NCBI GenBank assembly: GCA_949358305.1
Contig: CASHSZ010000018.1
Location: 1-64,000 of the forward strand
Length of the DNA: 64,000 nucleotides
Direction of reading: 5' to 3'
Source: Strigamia acuminata
Lineage: Eukaryota; Arthropoda; Chilopoda; Geophilomorpha; Linotaeniidae
This document shows positions 1 to 12,155 of the stretch, piece after piece (positions within the stretch are counted from its first letter, which is position 1; each line of letters starts with the position of its first letter). The notes beneath the pieces were generated by a model that ran no database searches, was not told the DNA's origin, and was given only the letters and a program-made list of their open reading frames with translations. The translations under genes and the position numbers were made by a program.

Positions 1-119
1 GGCGTTTTGACGGAACCGATAAATTTTGAAATTTCACACATTGAAACCCTAATACAGGTGAATTAGTGACGCCTAATTTGTTTTAACAAATAAAGCAAAC
101 TACATCTCGCAATTTTGCA

Positions 120-199
120 TCGTACCGCATCACCTCGCCTCATTTCCGGTCTGGAAAATTAATGAAAATTAATAAACGCCCCGGCGTTTATTTGAGGCA
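120..199 (+). repeat. Left terminal inverted repeat of the MITE-like element
   Basis: Aligns to the reverse complement of 1079-1148 with scattered mismatches and about 10 extra bases in the A-rich part. It contains the near-palindrome at 171-192: stem AATAAACGCC, two C, then GGCGTTTATT. Confidence 0.6.
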
Positions 200-639
200 A
201 TACGGCAATACGGCAATTGGAACCCGAAAATAACGTGGGGCTGTGTGAAAACCTGGATTTGAATTTCGTCAACGCGCGCGTTGACGCATGGGGAATGTGG
301 GGGTCCCTTCCCAGTCAATTTCACCCCTAAAATATCCCGAAATTGACGATACATGCATTTCCAGTTAGAAAAATTGAGCTTCATGTAAATTTTGATTGTT
401 TAGCTTTTTTTTGAAATTTCACCAATTTTCCTTATCTCCAGCTTTCCTCGCTCATTTGACACCAAAATGACCTGCATTGAGGATTTTTCCCATAATCCTT
501 TTCGCATGTATGGAGCGCAAACAGTCGCAATAAATGAATTCAGCGGAATTCGACCTTGAGTTTGCGACGCCATCTTGAATATGAGTAAAAGCACAGTATG
601 GTGTCAATTATTCGAACTGATCGCGGAGCATGGGACAAA

Positions 640-900
640 AATTGAATAAAAACGAAGAAATATGATTAAAATTCAACAGAAATCTACACAAAATGATAAA
701 AAATGTATAAACATTGATCAGAAATCGACAAAAATCGACTGAAACCTGACAATAATCAATTCAGAATGACAAATAACGATTACAATTGGCAAAAATTGAT
801 CAAAAATACAGAAAAATCGATTAAAAACCAGCAAAAAACGAACAGAAATCGATAAAATCAATTAAAAATCAACAAATAGCCATTTTGTTTGTTTTTGAAC
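640..900. repeat. A-rich degenerate short repeat
   Basis: Loose reiteration of words such as AAAAATCGAT, CAGAAATCGA and AATCAATTA at irregular 15-25 bp spacing. No coding frame and no clean period. It lies inside the MITE-like element. Confidence 0.4.
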
Positions 901-1000
901 AAATTAAGAACTTTGAAAACACACGACAATTTGAAAAAATAAAAACCGGGGTCAAATACGCGCAGCTACTCGTTTGAACGCCGGGGAGGTGTGGGTGATG

Positions 1001-1078
1001 TGCCTCGAATAAACGCCGGGGCGTTTATTTATTACCAAGGCGGGATGTGAGGCGCGAATGAAAGCCCAAGTTGGACAT
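1001..1078 (-). repeat. Additional tandem copy of the inverted-repeat module
   Basis: Starts with TGCCTCGAATAAACGCC exactly like the next module at 1079, 78 bp further on. It holds the same GGCGTTTATT hairpin and a GTGAGGCG block, then diverges. The right end of the putative element is therefore duplicated. A more degraded partial copy (GAACGCCGGGGAGG) may lie at about 976-1000. Confidence 0.55.
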
Positions 1079-1148
1079 TGCCTCGAATAAACGCCGGGGC
1101 ATTTATTTATTTCCAAGACGGGAAGTGAGGCGAGATGATGCGGTGCGA
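1079..1148 (-). repeat. Right terminal inverted repeat of the MITE-like element
   Basis: Reverse complement of the 120-199 block, ending in GATGCGGTGCGA. The internal hairpin at about 1087-1108 has one substitution (GGCATTTATT for GGCGTTTATT). Confidence 0.6.
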
Positions 1149-1150
1149 CG

Positions 1151-1250
1151 TATTCAAGGGGGTATTCAAGGCAGTACGCCATGTTTTTCACTATTATTCA
1201 AGGCAGTATGCCATGTTTTCCACTATTATTCAAGGCCATGTTTTCCAGTA
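1151..1250 (+). repeat. Three-copy ~31 bp tandem repeat
   Basis: The phrase TATTCAAGGCAGTA-CGCCATGTTTT recurs at about 1163, 1194 and 1225. The last copy is shortened (TATTCAAGGCCATGTTTTCC). It directly abuts the right end of the MITE-like element. Confidence 0.65.
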
Positions 1251-1636
1251 TTTTATTTTTACCATTTTGTAAGTTTATTGCAATATGTATAAAGTTTATT
1301 GCTTTTTGTATGAAGAGTAGTATTCTTTGTGTAATGTGTCTTTATACACATCACACACAACGGTTTTTTCTGTTTTCTTCATGTTTATGTTTCGTGTATG
1401 CACGTGAAGCCCTGGCACATCTGTCGAACACCTGTACGCATTTGGACGCGCTCAAGGCGCTACATCGCGTGCTGAAACGCGCTGACGGCGCTACATCACG
1501 CATAGTAGCATATATATCACACACATTTCGCGCCCACGACAAAGTACGAACTCATGGCGATCACCAAAGAACATTTACTTTTCCACACACGTTTTATTTT
1601 CTCACAGTCCTGTACACATTTAACTTGCGCGCGCAC
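1251..1636. other. Unique non-coding spacer with a short duplication
   Basis: No supported gene. The only structure seen is a 31-bp duplication at 1446-1476 and 1477-1500, sharing ACGCGCT and GGCGCTACATC. An open frame starting at 1181 runs through this spacer into the repeat array and looks accidental. Confidence 0.5.
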
Positions 1637-2204
1637 TTGCTAATGCTACGGTCGACGGCGATTCGCATGCGCTATCCGCTGCATCAAACCCCAAATACCG
1701 ATCAAAAATCGCAGAAAACACTAATCCCGACCCAAAAACCGCCAAAATTACCCTCAACACACGCCAACAACCTTCCACCACTTAAATTACACCGGAAAAA
1801 AACAATTTCAAACCGAAAAATCAACAAAAAAGGCCAAAAAAATATTGCAAACAAAGAGAAAAGATCAATTATCGAGGCAAATCCCCACCACAAAACAACG
1901 CATCGCCGGTATACACTTAAGCGTACAGTGCACAACACTACTGTTTATTTTCAATGATCCAATAAATAAAATTTGAAACAAAGTTGAGTGGAATTGTACG
2001 TTTCTTGTATATTAAAGTTTTTATTTTGTTTGTTTACACTTAATTTTTTTTTTCCATCATAGAATGGCGACTCGATACTTTTGTAGCTCGAATTCACTTC
2101 GTAAACGTGGTCGGTGTTCATCACGCGTCAATGCGCTCGTGCAATAGTATAGGCGCGCATACGATTTGATGCGCGCAAAACTTGCAAAACTTGCACGGAA
2201 TTTG

Positions 2205-2480
2205 GGCAATTTTTGACAAATTTCAGCAGATTTTTGCCTGTATTTGACAAATTTCAGAAGATTTTTGCCTATATTTGACAAATTTCAGAAGATTTCCTCA
2301 ATCCTCAAACATTTGCTGAAATTTCTCATAAAATTTCAAAAATTAATTGAAATTTGTCTGAAATTTGTCTGGAATTTGTCAAATATTGTCAAAAATCCGT
2401 GGAAATTTGTCAAATACTGGCAAAAATCCATGTAAATTTGTCAAAAATTGCCATAATTCGGTGCAAATTGTGTTAGATAT
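2205..2480 (+). repeat. Internal TTTGACAAATTTC subrepeats of the 1,676-bp unit
   Basis: In copy 1, phrases of the type GATTTTTGCC-TATTTGACAAATTTCAG recur about every 31 bp with decay. Related phrases return at about 2595-2670. The same block sits at the equivalent place in every copy, so the unit grew from a shorter minisatellite. Confidence 0.7.
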
Positions 2481-5400
2481 TGGAAAAATTTATTTTAACG
2501 CTTCCAACGCGCCAGTAAATCGCGCGTGCACACGCATGGATTTTTCGTCATAGTTGGATGCGCGCAAACCTCACGTAACTTGCGCCAAAATTTGGCAATT
2601 TTTGACAAATTTCAGCAGATTTTTGCCAGTATTTGACAAATTTCCACTGATTTTTGACAATATTTGACCCAACAACTGCGCCACGTTCCAGGCGCCGGTT
2701 TAGGCATTTTAGACCCGTTTTAGACCGTTTTAGATGGCGAAAACGTTCTCTCCATCATTTTCTACCCCTGGGTGAGGTTTTCAGCGTTCATGATTGATGA
2801 AAAAGCTGTTTTCTAACTAGCTGTCCCATTGCTAGTTTTGGCGTCAGGTTTTAGCAACCTTCCGATCCGACTCTGTCGTCTGCACGACCTCCAAGACCGT
2901 TTTAGGGTTAATTTGAGTCAAATAATTCATTCTGGGGGTTGTTTTGGGTTTTTTACAAGTGTGTTTTTGTAGTTTTTATTGGTTTCAAACATTGTCAATT
3001 CTTTATACAAGTGTAACTTTCATTTCTCTGTATTTTGAGAACTTTGCATTGCAGCAAAGTTCATTTCTTGCCCCTTAATTATTGTGTAATTGTTGGTTTT
3101 CAAGCCCGTTTTTTAACAATAACTTTATTTGAAGTGCCTATTGTTTCAGGCACGTGCCTTTTATTGTTGAGCAATTTCTTGGGCAGTTGCGCTCCTGTTG
3201 CTAGCATTGCCGCGCGTTCTCCGCGCGCGTACTCGCGTTTCGCATCACACACATTCGGATTCGATGGCATATCGCGGCGGCACATTGTGTGGCATAGCGC
3301 GGCACGTTGCAATTGCTAATGCTACGGTCGACGGCGATTCGCATGCGCTATCCGCTGCATCAAACCCCAAATACCGATAAAAAATCGCAGAAAACACTAA
3401 TCCCGACCCAAAAACCGCCAAAATTACCCTCAACACACGCCAACAACCTTCCACCACTTAAATTACACCGGAAAAAAACAATTTCAAACCGAAAAATCAA
3501 CAAAAAAGGCCAAAAAAATATTGCAAACAAAGAGAAAAGATCAATTATCGAGGCAAATCCCCACCACAAAACAACGCATCGCCGGTATACACTTAAGCGT
3601 ACAGTGCACAACACTACTGTTTATTTTCAATGATCCAATAAATAAAATTTGAAACAAAGTTGAGTGGAATTGTACGTTTCTTGTATATTAAAGTTTTTAT
3701 TTTGTTTGTTTACACTTAATTTTTTTTTTCCATCATAGAATGGCGACTCGATACTTTTGTAGCTCGAATTCACTTCGTAAACGTGGTCGGTGTTCATCAC
3801 GCGTCAATGCGCTCGTGCAATAGTATAGGCGCGCATACGATTTGATGCGCGCAAAACTTGCAAAACTTGCACGGAATTTGGGCAATTTTTGACAAATTTC
3901 AGCAGATTTTTGCCTGTATTTGACAAATTTCAGAAGATTTTTGCCTATATTTGACAAATTTCAGAAGATTTCCTCAATCCTCAAACATTTGCTGAAATTT
4001 CTCATAAAATTTCAAAAATTAATTGAAATTTGTCTGAAATTTGTCTGGAATTTGTCAAATATTGTCAAAAATCCGTGGAAATTTGTCAAATACTGGCAAA
4101 AATCCATGTAAATTTGTCAAAAATTGCCATAATTCGGTGCAAATTGTGTTAGATATTGGAAAAATTTATTTTAACGCTTCCAACGCGCCAGTAAATCGCG
4201 CGTGCACACGCATGGATTTTTCGTCATAGTTGGATGCGCGCAAACCTCACGTAACTTGCGCCAAAATTTGGCAATTTTTGACAAATTTCAGCAGATTTTT
4301 GCCAGTATTTGACAAATTTCCACTGATTTTTGACAATATTTGACCCAACAACTGCGCCACGTTCCAGGCGCCGGTTTAGGCATTTTAGACCCGTTTTAGA
4401 CCGTTTTAGATGGCGAAAACGTTCTCTCCATCATTTTCTACCCCTGGGTGAGGTTTTCAGCGTTCATGATTGATGAAAAAGCTGTTTTCTAACTAGCTGT
4501 CCCATTGCTAGTTTTGGCGTCAGGTTTTAGCAACCTTCCGATCCGACTCTGTCGTCTGCACGACCTCCAAGACCGTTTTAGGGTTAATTTGAGTCAAATA
4601 ATTCATTCTGGGGGTTGTTTTGGGTTTTTTACAAGTGTGTTTTTGTAGTTTTTATTGGTTTCAAACATTGTCAATTCTTTATACAAGTGTAACTTTCATT
4701 TCTCTGTATTTTGAGAACTTTGCATTGCAGCAAAGTTCATTTCTTGCCCCTTAATTATTGTGTAATTGTTGGTTTTCAGGCCCATTTTTTAACAATAACT
4801 TTATTTGAAGTGCCTATTGTTTCAGGCACGTGCCTTTTATTGTTGAGCAATTTCTTGGGCAGTTGCGCTCCTGTTGCTAGCATTGCCGCGCGTTCTCCGC
4901 GCGCGTACTCGCGTTTCGCATCACACACATTCGGATTCGATGGCATATCGCGGCGGCACATTGTGTGGCATAGCGCGGCACGTTGCAATTGCTAATGCTA
5001 CGGTCGACGGCGTTTCGCATGCGCTATCCGCTGCATCAAACCCCAAATACCGATAAAAAATCGCAGAAAACACTAATCCCGACCCAAAAACCGCCAAAAT
5101 TACCCTCAACACACGCCAACAACCTTCCACCACTTAAATTACACCGGAAAAAAACAATTTCAAACCGAAAAATCAACAAAAAAGGCCAAAAAAATATTGC
5201 AAACAAAGAGAAAAGATCAATTATCGAGGCAAATCCCCACCACAAAACAACGCATCGCCGGTATACACTTAAGCGTACAGTGCACAACACTACTGTTTAT
5301 TTTCAATGATCCAATAAATAAAATTTGAAACAAAGTTGAGTGGAATTGTACGTTTCTTGTATATTAAAGTTTTTATTTTGTTTGTTTACACTTAATTTTT

Positions 5401-8400
5401 TTTTTCCATCATAGAATGGCGACTCGATACTTTTGTAGCTCGAATTCACTTCGTAAACGTGGTCGGTGTTCATCACGCGTCAATGCGCTCGTGCAATAGT
5501 ATAGGCGCGCATACGATTTGATGCGCGCAAAACTTGCAAAACTTGCACGGAATTTGGGCAATTTTTGACAAATTTCAGCAGATTTTTGCCTGTATTTGAC
5601 AAATTTCAGAAGATTTTTGCCTATATTTGACAAATTTCAGAAGATTTCCTCAATCCTCAAACATTTGCTGAAATTTCTCATAAAATTTCAAAAATTAATT
5701 GAAATTTGTCTGAAATTTGTCTGGAATTTGTCAAATATTGTCAAAAATCCGTGGAAATTTGTCAAATACTGGCAAAAATCCATGTAAATTTGTCAAAAAT
5801 TGCCATAATTCGGTGCAAATTGTGTTAGATATTGGAAAAATTTATTTTAACGCTTCCAACGCGCCAGTAAATCGCGCGTGCACACGCATGGATTTTTCGT
5901 CATAGTTGGATGCGCGCAAACCTCACGTAACTTGCGCCAAAATTTGGCAATTTTTGACAAATTTCAGCAGATTTTTGCCAGTATTTGACAAATTTCCACT
6001 GATTTTTGACAATATTTGACCCAACAACTGCGCCACGTTCCAGGTGCCGGTTTAGGCATTTTAGACCCGTTTTAGACCGTTTTAGATGGCGAAAACGTTC
6101 TCTCCATCATTTTCTACCCCTGGGTGAGGTTTTCAGCGTTCATGATTGATGAAAAAGCTGTTTTCTAACTAGCTGTCCCATTGCTAGTTTTGGCGTCAGG
6201 TTTTAGCAACCTTCCGATCCGACTCTGTCGTCTGCACGACCTCCAAGACCGTTTTAGGGTTAATTTGAGTCAAATAATTCATTCTGGGGGTTGTTTTGGG
6301 TTTTTTACAAGTGTGTTTTTGTAGTTTTTATTGGTTTCAAACATTGTCAATTCTTTATACAAGTGTAACTTTCATTTCTCTGTATTTTGAGAACTTTGCA
6401 TTGCAGCAAAGTTCATTTCTTGCCCCTTAATTATTGTGTAATTGTTGGTTTTCAAGCCCGTTTTTTAACAATAACTTTATTTGAAGTGCCTATTGTTTCA
6501 GGCACGTGCCTTTTATTGTTGAGCAATTTCTTGGGCAGTTGCGCTCCTGTTGCTAGCATTGCCGCGCGTTCTCCGCGCGCGTACTCGCGTTTCGCATCAC
6601 ACACATTCGGATTCGATGGCATATCGCGGCGGCACATTGTGTGGCATAGCGCGGCACGTTGCAATTGCTAATGCTACGGTCGACGGCGATTCGCATGCGC
6701 TATCCGCTGCATCAAACCCCAAATACCGATAAAAAATCGCAGAAAACACTAATCCCGACCCAAAAACCGCCAAAATTACCCTCAACACACGCCAACAACC
6801 TTCCACCACTTAAATTACACCGGAAAAAAACAATTTCAAACCGAAAAATCAACAAAAAAGGCCAAAAAAATATTGCAAACAAAGAGAAAAGATCAATTAT
6901 CGAGGCAAATCCCCACCACAAAACAACGCATCGCCGGTATACACTTAAGCGTACAGTGCACAACACTACTGTTTATTTTCAATGATCCAATAAATAAAAT
7001 TTGAAACAAAGTTGAGTGGAATTGTACGTTTCTTGTATATTAAAGTTTTTATTTTGTTTGTTTACACTTAATTTTTTTTTTCCATCATAGAATGGCGACT
7101 CGATACTTTTGTAGCTCGAATTCACTTCGTAAACGTGGTCGGTGTTCATCACGCGTCAATGCGCTCGTGCAATAGTATAGGCGCGCATACGATTTGATGC
7201 GCGCAAAACTTGCAAAACTTGCACGGAATTTGGGCAATTTTTGACAAATTTCAGCAGATTTTTGCCTGTATTTGACAAATTTCAGAAGATTTTTGCCTAT
7301 ATTTGACAAATTTCAGAAGATTTCCTCAATCCTCAAACATTTGCTGAAATTTCTCATAAAATTTCAAAAATTAATTGAAATTTGTCTGAAATTTGTCTGG
7401 AATTTGTCAAATATTGTCAAAAATCCGTGGAAATTTGTCAAATACTGGCAAAAATCCATGTAAATTTGTCAAAAATTGCCATAATTCGGTGCAAATTGTG
7501 TTAGATATTGGAAAAATTTATTTTAACGCTTCCAACGCGCCAGTAAATCGCGCGTGCACACGCATGGATTTTTCGTCATAGTTGGATGCGCGCAAACCTC
7601 ACGTAACTTGCGCCAAAATTTGGCAATTTTTGACAAATTTCAGCAGATTTTTGCCAGTATTTGACAAATTTCCACTGATTTTTGACAATATTTGACCCAA
7701 CAACTGCGCCACGTTCCAGGCGCCGGTTTAGGCATTTTAGACCCGTTTTAGACCGTTTTAGATGGCGAAAACGTTCTCTCCATCATTTTCTACCCCTGGG
7801 TGAGGTTTTCAGCGTTCATGATTGATGAAAAAGCTGTTTTCTAACTAGCTGTCCCATTGCTAGTTTTGGCGTCAGGTTTTAGCAACCTTCCGATCCGACT
7901 CTGTCGTCTGCACGACCTCCAAGACCGTTTTAGGGTTAATTTGAGTCAAATAATTCATTCTGGGGGTTGTTTTGGGTTTTTTACAAGTGTGTTTTTGTAG
8001 TTTTTATTGGTTTCAAACATTGTCAATTCTTTATACAAGTGTAACTTTCATTTCTCTGTATTTTGAGAACTTTGCATTGCAGCAAAGTTCATTTCTTGCC
8101 CCTTAATTATTGTGTAATTGTTGGTTTTCAAGCCCGTTTTTTAACAATAACTTTATTTGAAGTGCCTATTGTTTCAGGCACGTGCCTTTTATTGTTGAGC
8201 AATTTCTTGGGCAGTTGCGCTCCTGTTGCTAGCATTGCCGCGCGTTCTCCGCGCGCGTACTCGCGTTTCGCATCACACACATTCGGATTCGATGGCATAT
8301 CGCAGCGGCACATTGTGTGGCATAGCGCGGCACGTTGCAATTGCTAATGCTACGGTCGACGGCGATTCGCATGCGCTATCCGCTGCATCAAACCCCAAAT

Positions 8401-9853
8401 ACCGATAAAAAATCGCAGAAAACACTAATCCCGACCCAAAAACCGCCAAAATTACCCTCAACACACGCCAACAACCTTCCACCACTTAAATTACACCGGA
8501 AAAAAACAATTTCAAACCGAAAAATCAACAAAAAAGGCCAAAAAAATATTGCAAACAAAGAGAAAAGATCAATTATCGAGGCAAATCCCCACCACAAAAC
8601 AACGCATCGCCGGTATACACTTAAGCGTACAGTGCACAACACTACTGTTTATTTTCAATGATCCAATAAATAAAATTTGAAACAAAGTTGAGTGGAATTG
8701 TACGTTTCTTGTATATTAAAGTTTTTATTTTGTTTGTTTACACTTAATTTTTTTTTTCCATCATAGAATGGCGACTCGATACTTTTGTAGCTCGAATTCA
8801 CTTCGTAAACGTGGTCGGTGTTCATCACGCGTCAATGCGCTCGTGCAATAGTATAGGCGCGCATACGATTTGATGCGCGCAAAACTTGCAAAACTTGCAC
8901 GGAATTTGGGCAATTTTTGACAAATTTCAGCAGATTTTTGCCTGTATTTGACAAATTTCAGAAGATTTTTGCCTATATTTGACAAATTTCAGAAGATTTC
9001 CTCAATCCTCAAACATTTGCTGAAATTTCTCATAAAATTTCTAAAATTAATTGAAATTTGTCTGAAATTTGTCTGGAATTTGTCAAATATTGTCAAAAAT
9101 CCGTGGAAATTTGTCAAATACTGGCAAAAATCCATGTAAATTTGTCAAAAATTGCCATAATTCGGTGCAAATTGTGTTAGATATTGGAAAAATTTATTTT
9201 AACGCTTCCAACGCGCCAGTAAATCGCGCGTGCACACGCATGGATTTTTTGTCATAGTTGGATGCGCGCAAACCTCACGTAACTTGCGCCAAAATTTGGC
9301 AATTTTTGACAAATTTCAGCAGATTTTTGCCAGTATTTGACAAATTTCCACTGATTTTTGACAATATTTGACCCAACAACTGCGCCACGTTCCAGGCGCC
9401 GGTTTAGGCATTTTAGACCCGTTTTAGACCGTTTTAGATGGCGAAAACGTTCTCTCCATCATTTTCTACCCCTGGGTGAGGTTTTCAGCGTTCATAATTG
9501 ATGAAAAAGCTGTTTTCTAACTAGCTGTCCCATTGCTAGTTTTGGCGTCAGGTTTTAGCAACCTTCCGATCCGACTCTGTCGTCTGCACGACCTCCAAGA
9601 CTGTTTTAGGGTTAATTTGAGTCAAATAATTCATTCTGGGTGTTGTTTTGGGTTTTTTACAAGTGTGTTTTTGTAGTTTTTATTGGTTTCAAACATTGTC
9701 AATTCTTTATACAAGTGTAACTTTCATTTCTCTGTATTTTGAGAACTTTGCATTGCAGCAAAGTTCATTTCTTGCCCCTTAATTATTGTGTAATTGTTGG
9801 TTTTCAAGCCCGTTTTTTAACAATAACTTTATTTGAAGTGCCTATTGTTTCAG

Positions 9854-9876
9854 GCACGTGCTTCCACGTGCCTTTT
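9854..9876 (+). repeat. E-box hairpin created by a 10-bp insertion
   Basis: In this copy the palindrome AGGCACGTGCCT of the other units has become AGGCACGTG-CTTC-CACGTGCCT, a 9-bp stem with a 4-nt loop and two CACGTG-type E-boxes. The same version is present in both right-arm copies (near 13417-13439 and 15105-15127) but in none of left copies 1-4. Confidence 0.7.
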
Positions 9877-10028
9877 ATTGTTGAGCAATTTCTTGGGCAG
9901 TTGCGCTCCTGTTGCTAGCATTGCCGCGCGTTCTCCGCGCGCGTACTCGCGCGTTTCGCATCACACACATTCGGGTTCAATGGCCTATCGCGGCGGCACA
10001 TTGTGTGGCATAGCGCGGCACGTTGCAA

Positions 10029-10079
10029 TTACGTGACGTGGCACGTTGCTGTTACGTGACGCGATAGCCAGTATTTAAG
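10029..10079 (+). promoter_or_regulatory. Promoter-like block facing the palindrome centre (left)
   Basis: Two copies of TTACGTGAC (10029-10037 and 10052-10060), a CRE/E-box-like word, precede a TATA-like TATTTAAG at 10072-10079. A start about 30 bp downstream would fall near 10103, just before an ATG at 10107, and transcription would enter the hairpin array. The block begins exactly where homology to the 1,676-bp unit ends. Promoter activity is inferred from motif layout only. Confidence 0.4.
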
Positions 10080-10159
10080 CAGGGGATTCCATCATCGTTT
10101 ACACAAATGCGCATTGCAACGTGGAGGCGCATTCGAGTCCTTTTCCCAAGCGTTGAAAA

Positions 10160-10820
10160 AGGACAAAACTCGTATTCGATTCGAAAGCGAATCGAATACG
10201 ATTTTTGTCCTTTTTCAACGCAAAATTGTATTCGATTCGCTTTCGAATCGAATACGAGTTTTGCCCTTCTTCAACGCGAAATCGTATTCGACTCGCTTTC
10301 GAGTCGAATGCGAATTTTTCCCTTCTTCAACGCGAAATCGTATTCGACTCGTTTTCGAGTCGAGTACGAGTTTTGCCCTTCTTCAACGCGAAATCGTATT
10401 CGACTCGTTTTCGAGTCGAATACGAGTTTTGCCCTTCTTCAACGCGAAATCGTATTCGACTCGTTTTCGAGTCGAGTACGAGTTTTGCCCTTCTTCAACG
10501 CGAAATCGTATTCGACTCGTTTTCGAGTCGAGTACGAGTTTTGCCCTTCTTCAACGCGAAATCGTATTCGACTCGTTTTCGAGTCGAATACGAGTTTTGC
10601 CCTTCTTCAACGCGAAATCGTATTCGACTCGTTTTCGAGTCGAGTACGAGTTTTGCCCTTCTTCAACGCGAAATCGTATTCGACTCGTTTTCGAGTCGAA
10701 TACGAGTTTTGCCCTTCTTCAACGCGAAATCGTATTCGACTCGTTTTCGAGTCGAGTACGAGTTTTGCCCTTCTTCAACGCGAAATCGTATTCGACTCGT
10801 TTTCGAGTCGAATACGAGAT
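10160..10820 (+). repeat. 56-bp tandem array of twelve hairpins, left arm
   Basis: TTCAACGCG recurs every 56 bp (10270, 10326, 10382, 10438 and onward). Each unit holds an inverted repeat, typically CGTATTCGACTCG, loop TTTT, then CGAGTCGAATACG. Hairpins start at 10171, 10227, 10283 and then every 56 bp to 10787. The first two use the variant CGATTCG with an AAAG or CTTT loop. Many later units alternate between a perfect stem and one with CGAGTCGAGTACG, which leaves one mismatch (G-U in RNA). The unit contains no stop codon in any plus frame, so all three frames stay open (10107-10829, 10114-11091, 10205-10822). I regard this as a by-product of the repeat rather than proof of a protein. Confidence 0.9.
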
Positions 10821-11060
10821 AGTCGATGACCCGTTCCCGGACTTTGACTCGTACGACTCGTATTCGAGATGTATTCGAGATGTATTCGAGATGTATTCGA
10901 ATCGTATTCGAGTCGCATTCGAGATGGTCGATGATTTCCACTCGCTCGTATACGCGTTGTATACGAGCTCGTATTTTGATCGTAATCGTAAACGAATCGT
11001 TTACAAGTCGTATACAAGTTGTATACGACGTGTATACACCTCGTATACGAACGAAGTTTG

Positions 11061-11137
11061 GAAAATCCACCGGATACTTACTACGACATGAAAACACATA
11101 GTAGTCACATACGTCTTATTTGGAAATTGTGTTTTCA
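11061..11137 (+). repeat. Asymmetric 77-bp core, copy 1
   Basis: Non-palindromic sequence beginning GAAAATCCACCGGATAC and ending GTGTTTTCA, enclosed by the inverted pair ACGAAGTTTG/CAAACTTCGT. It reappears in the same orientation at 11603 and 12156. Confidence 0.85.
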
Positions 11138-11602
11138 CAAACTTCGTTCGTATACGAGGTGTATACACGTCGTATACAACTTGTATACGACTTGTAAACG
11201 ATTCGTTTACGATTACGATCAAAATACGAGCTCGTATACAACGCGTATACGAGCGAGTGGAAATCATCGACCATCTCGAATACGACTCGAATTCGATTCG
11301 TATTCGATTCGAATTCGATTCGAATACGAATACGATCAAAATACGAACTCGTAACAACTCGAATACGAATCAAAGTCCGGGAAACAAAAATCGACCATCT
11401 CGTATACGACTCGTATTCGAGATGTATTCGGGATGTATTCGAATCGTATTCGAGTCGCATTCGAGATGGTCGATGATTTCCACTCGCTCGTATACGCGTT
11501 GTATACGAGCTCGTATTTTGATCGTAATCGTAAACGAATCGTTTACAAGTCGTATACAAGTTGTATACGACGTGTATACACCTCGTATACGAACGAAGTT
11601 TG

Positions 11603-11679
11603 GAAAATCCACCGGATACTTACTACGACATGAAAACACATAGTAGTCACATACGTCTTATTTGGAAATTGTGTTTTCA
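11603..11679 (+). repeat. Asymmetric 77-bp core, copy 2 (at the axis)
   Basis: Same as core 1. It forms the loop at the centre of the whole palindrome. Its own local axis (11641) is 5.5 bp from the global axis because the right spacer is 11 bp longer than the left. Confidence 0.85.
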
Positions 11680-12155
11680 CAAACTTCGTTCGTATACGAG
11701 GTGTATACACGTCGTATACAACTTGTATACGACTTGTAAACGATTCGTTTACGATTACGATCAAAATACGAGCTCGTATACAACGCGTATACGAGCGAGT
11801 GGAAATCATCGACCATCTCGAATACGACTCGAATTCGATTCGTATTCGATTCGAATACGATTCGAATTCGATTCGAATACGAATACGATCAAAATACGAA
11901 CTCGTAACAACTCGAATACGAATCAAAGTCCGGGAAACAAAAATCGACCATCTCGTATACGACTCGTATTCGAGATGTATTCGAGATGTATTCGAATCGT
12001 ATTCGAGTCGCATTCGAGATGGTCGATGATTTCCACTCGCTCGTATACGCGTTGTATACGAGCTCGTATTTTGATCGTAATCGTAAACGAATCGTTTACA
12101 AGTCGTATACAAGTTGTATACGACGTGTATACACCTCGTATACGAACGAAGTTTG

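Larger units (their letters stand above)
120..1148. mobile_element. Candidate MITE-like element with ~70-80 bp terminal inverted repeats
   Basis: The segment at 120-199 is an imperfect reverse complement of 1079-1148. Both ends carry, from outside inwards, a block like CCGCATCA, then CTCGCCTCA, an A/T-rich stretch, a hairpin built from AATAAACGCC/GGCGTTTATT, and GAGGCA. The left copy is about 10 bp longer in its A-rich part. The roughly 880 bp between them has no credible coding frame, so this would be a non-autonomous DNA element. No clear target-site duplication was found, so the ends are approximate. The alternative is an inverted pair of a dispersed repeat, without mobility as one unit. 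Confidence 0.5.
1637..10028 (+). repeat. Tandem array of five 1,676-bp units
   Basis: The same sequence recurs every 1,676 bp: copies start at 1637, 3313, 4989, 6665 and 8341. The last is about 12 bp longer because of a 10-bp insertion near 9860 and an extra CG near 9950. Copies differ at only a few sites, for example GGCGATTCGC versus GGCGTTTCGC near 5013, CAGGCGCC versus CAGGTGCC near 6044, and CGATCAAAAATC in copy 1 versus CGATAAAAAATC in the others. This implies recent amplification or strong homogenisation. Each unit holds a purine-rich stretch, a T-run before CCATCATAG, an AT-rich subrepeat block built on TTTGACAAATTTC, a GTTTTAGAC block and a CpG-rich end. The open frames in it (up to 108 codons) have no recognisable domain and overlap one another on both strands, so I treat the unit as non-coding. 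Confidence 0.93.
7198..11646 (+). repeat. Left arm of a ~4.4 kb inverted repeat (palindrome)
   Basis: Positions x and 23293 minus x are reverse complements: 8335/14958, 8761/14532, 9833/13460, 10107/13186 and 10114/13179. The axis is therefore near 11646.5. Symmetry is close from about 8.4 kb to the central cores. Further out a 10-bp offset appears, because the right arm has a 10-bp insertion near 15115, and identity drops towards the outer end. This arm includes copy 5 of the 1,676-bp unit, most of copy 4, a promoter-like block and the hairpin array. Confidence 0.9.

Noticed and set aside
1181-1957. 258-codon plus-strand open frame
   Set aside because: It runs from a unique spacer across the 1637 boundary into the 1,676-bp unit. 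The part shared with the repeat is only the 108-codon frame seen in every copy. No domain, low-complexity composition, and antisense frames are equally open.
3307-3633. 108-codon frame repeated in each 1,676-bp unit, and the antisense 84-codon frame
   Set aside because: Repetition with the unit does not show coding. Lys/Asn/Thr-rich with no domain, and both strands are open because of A-rich, stop-poor sequence.
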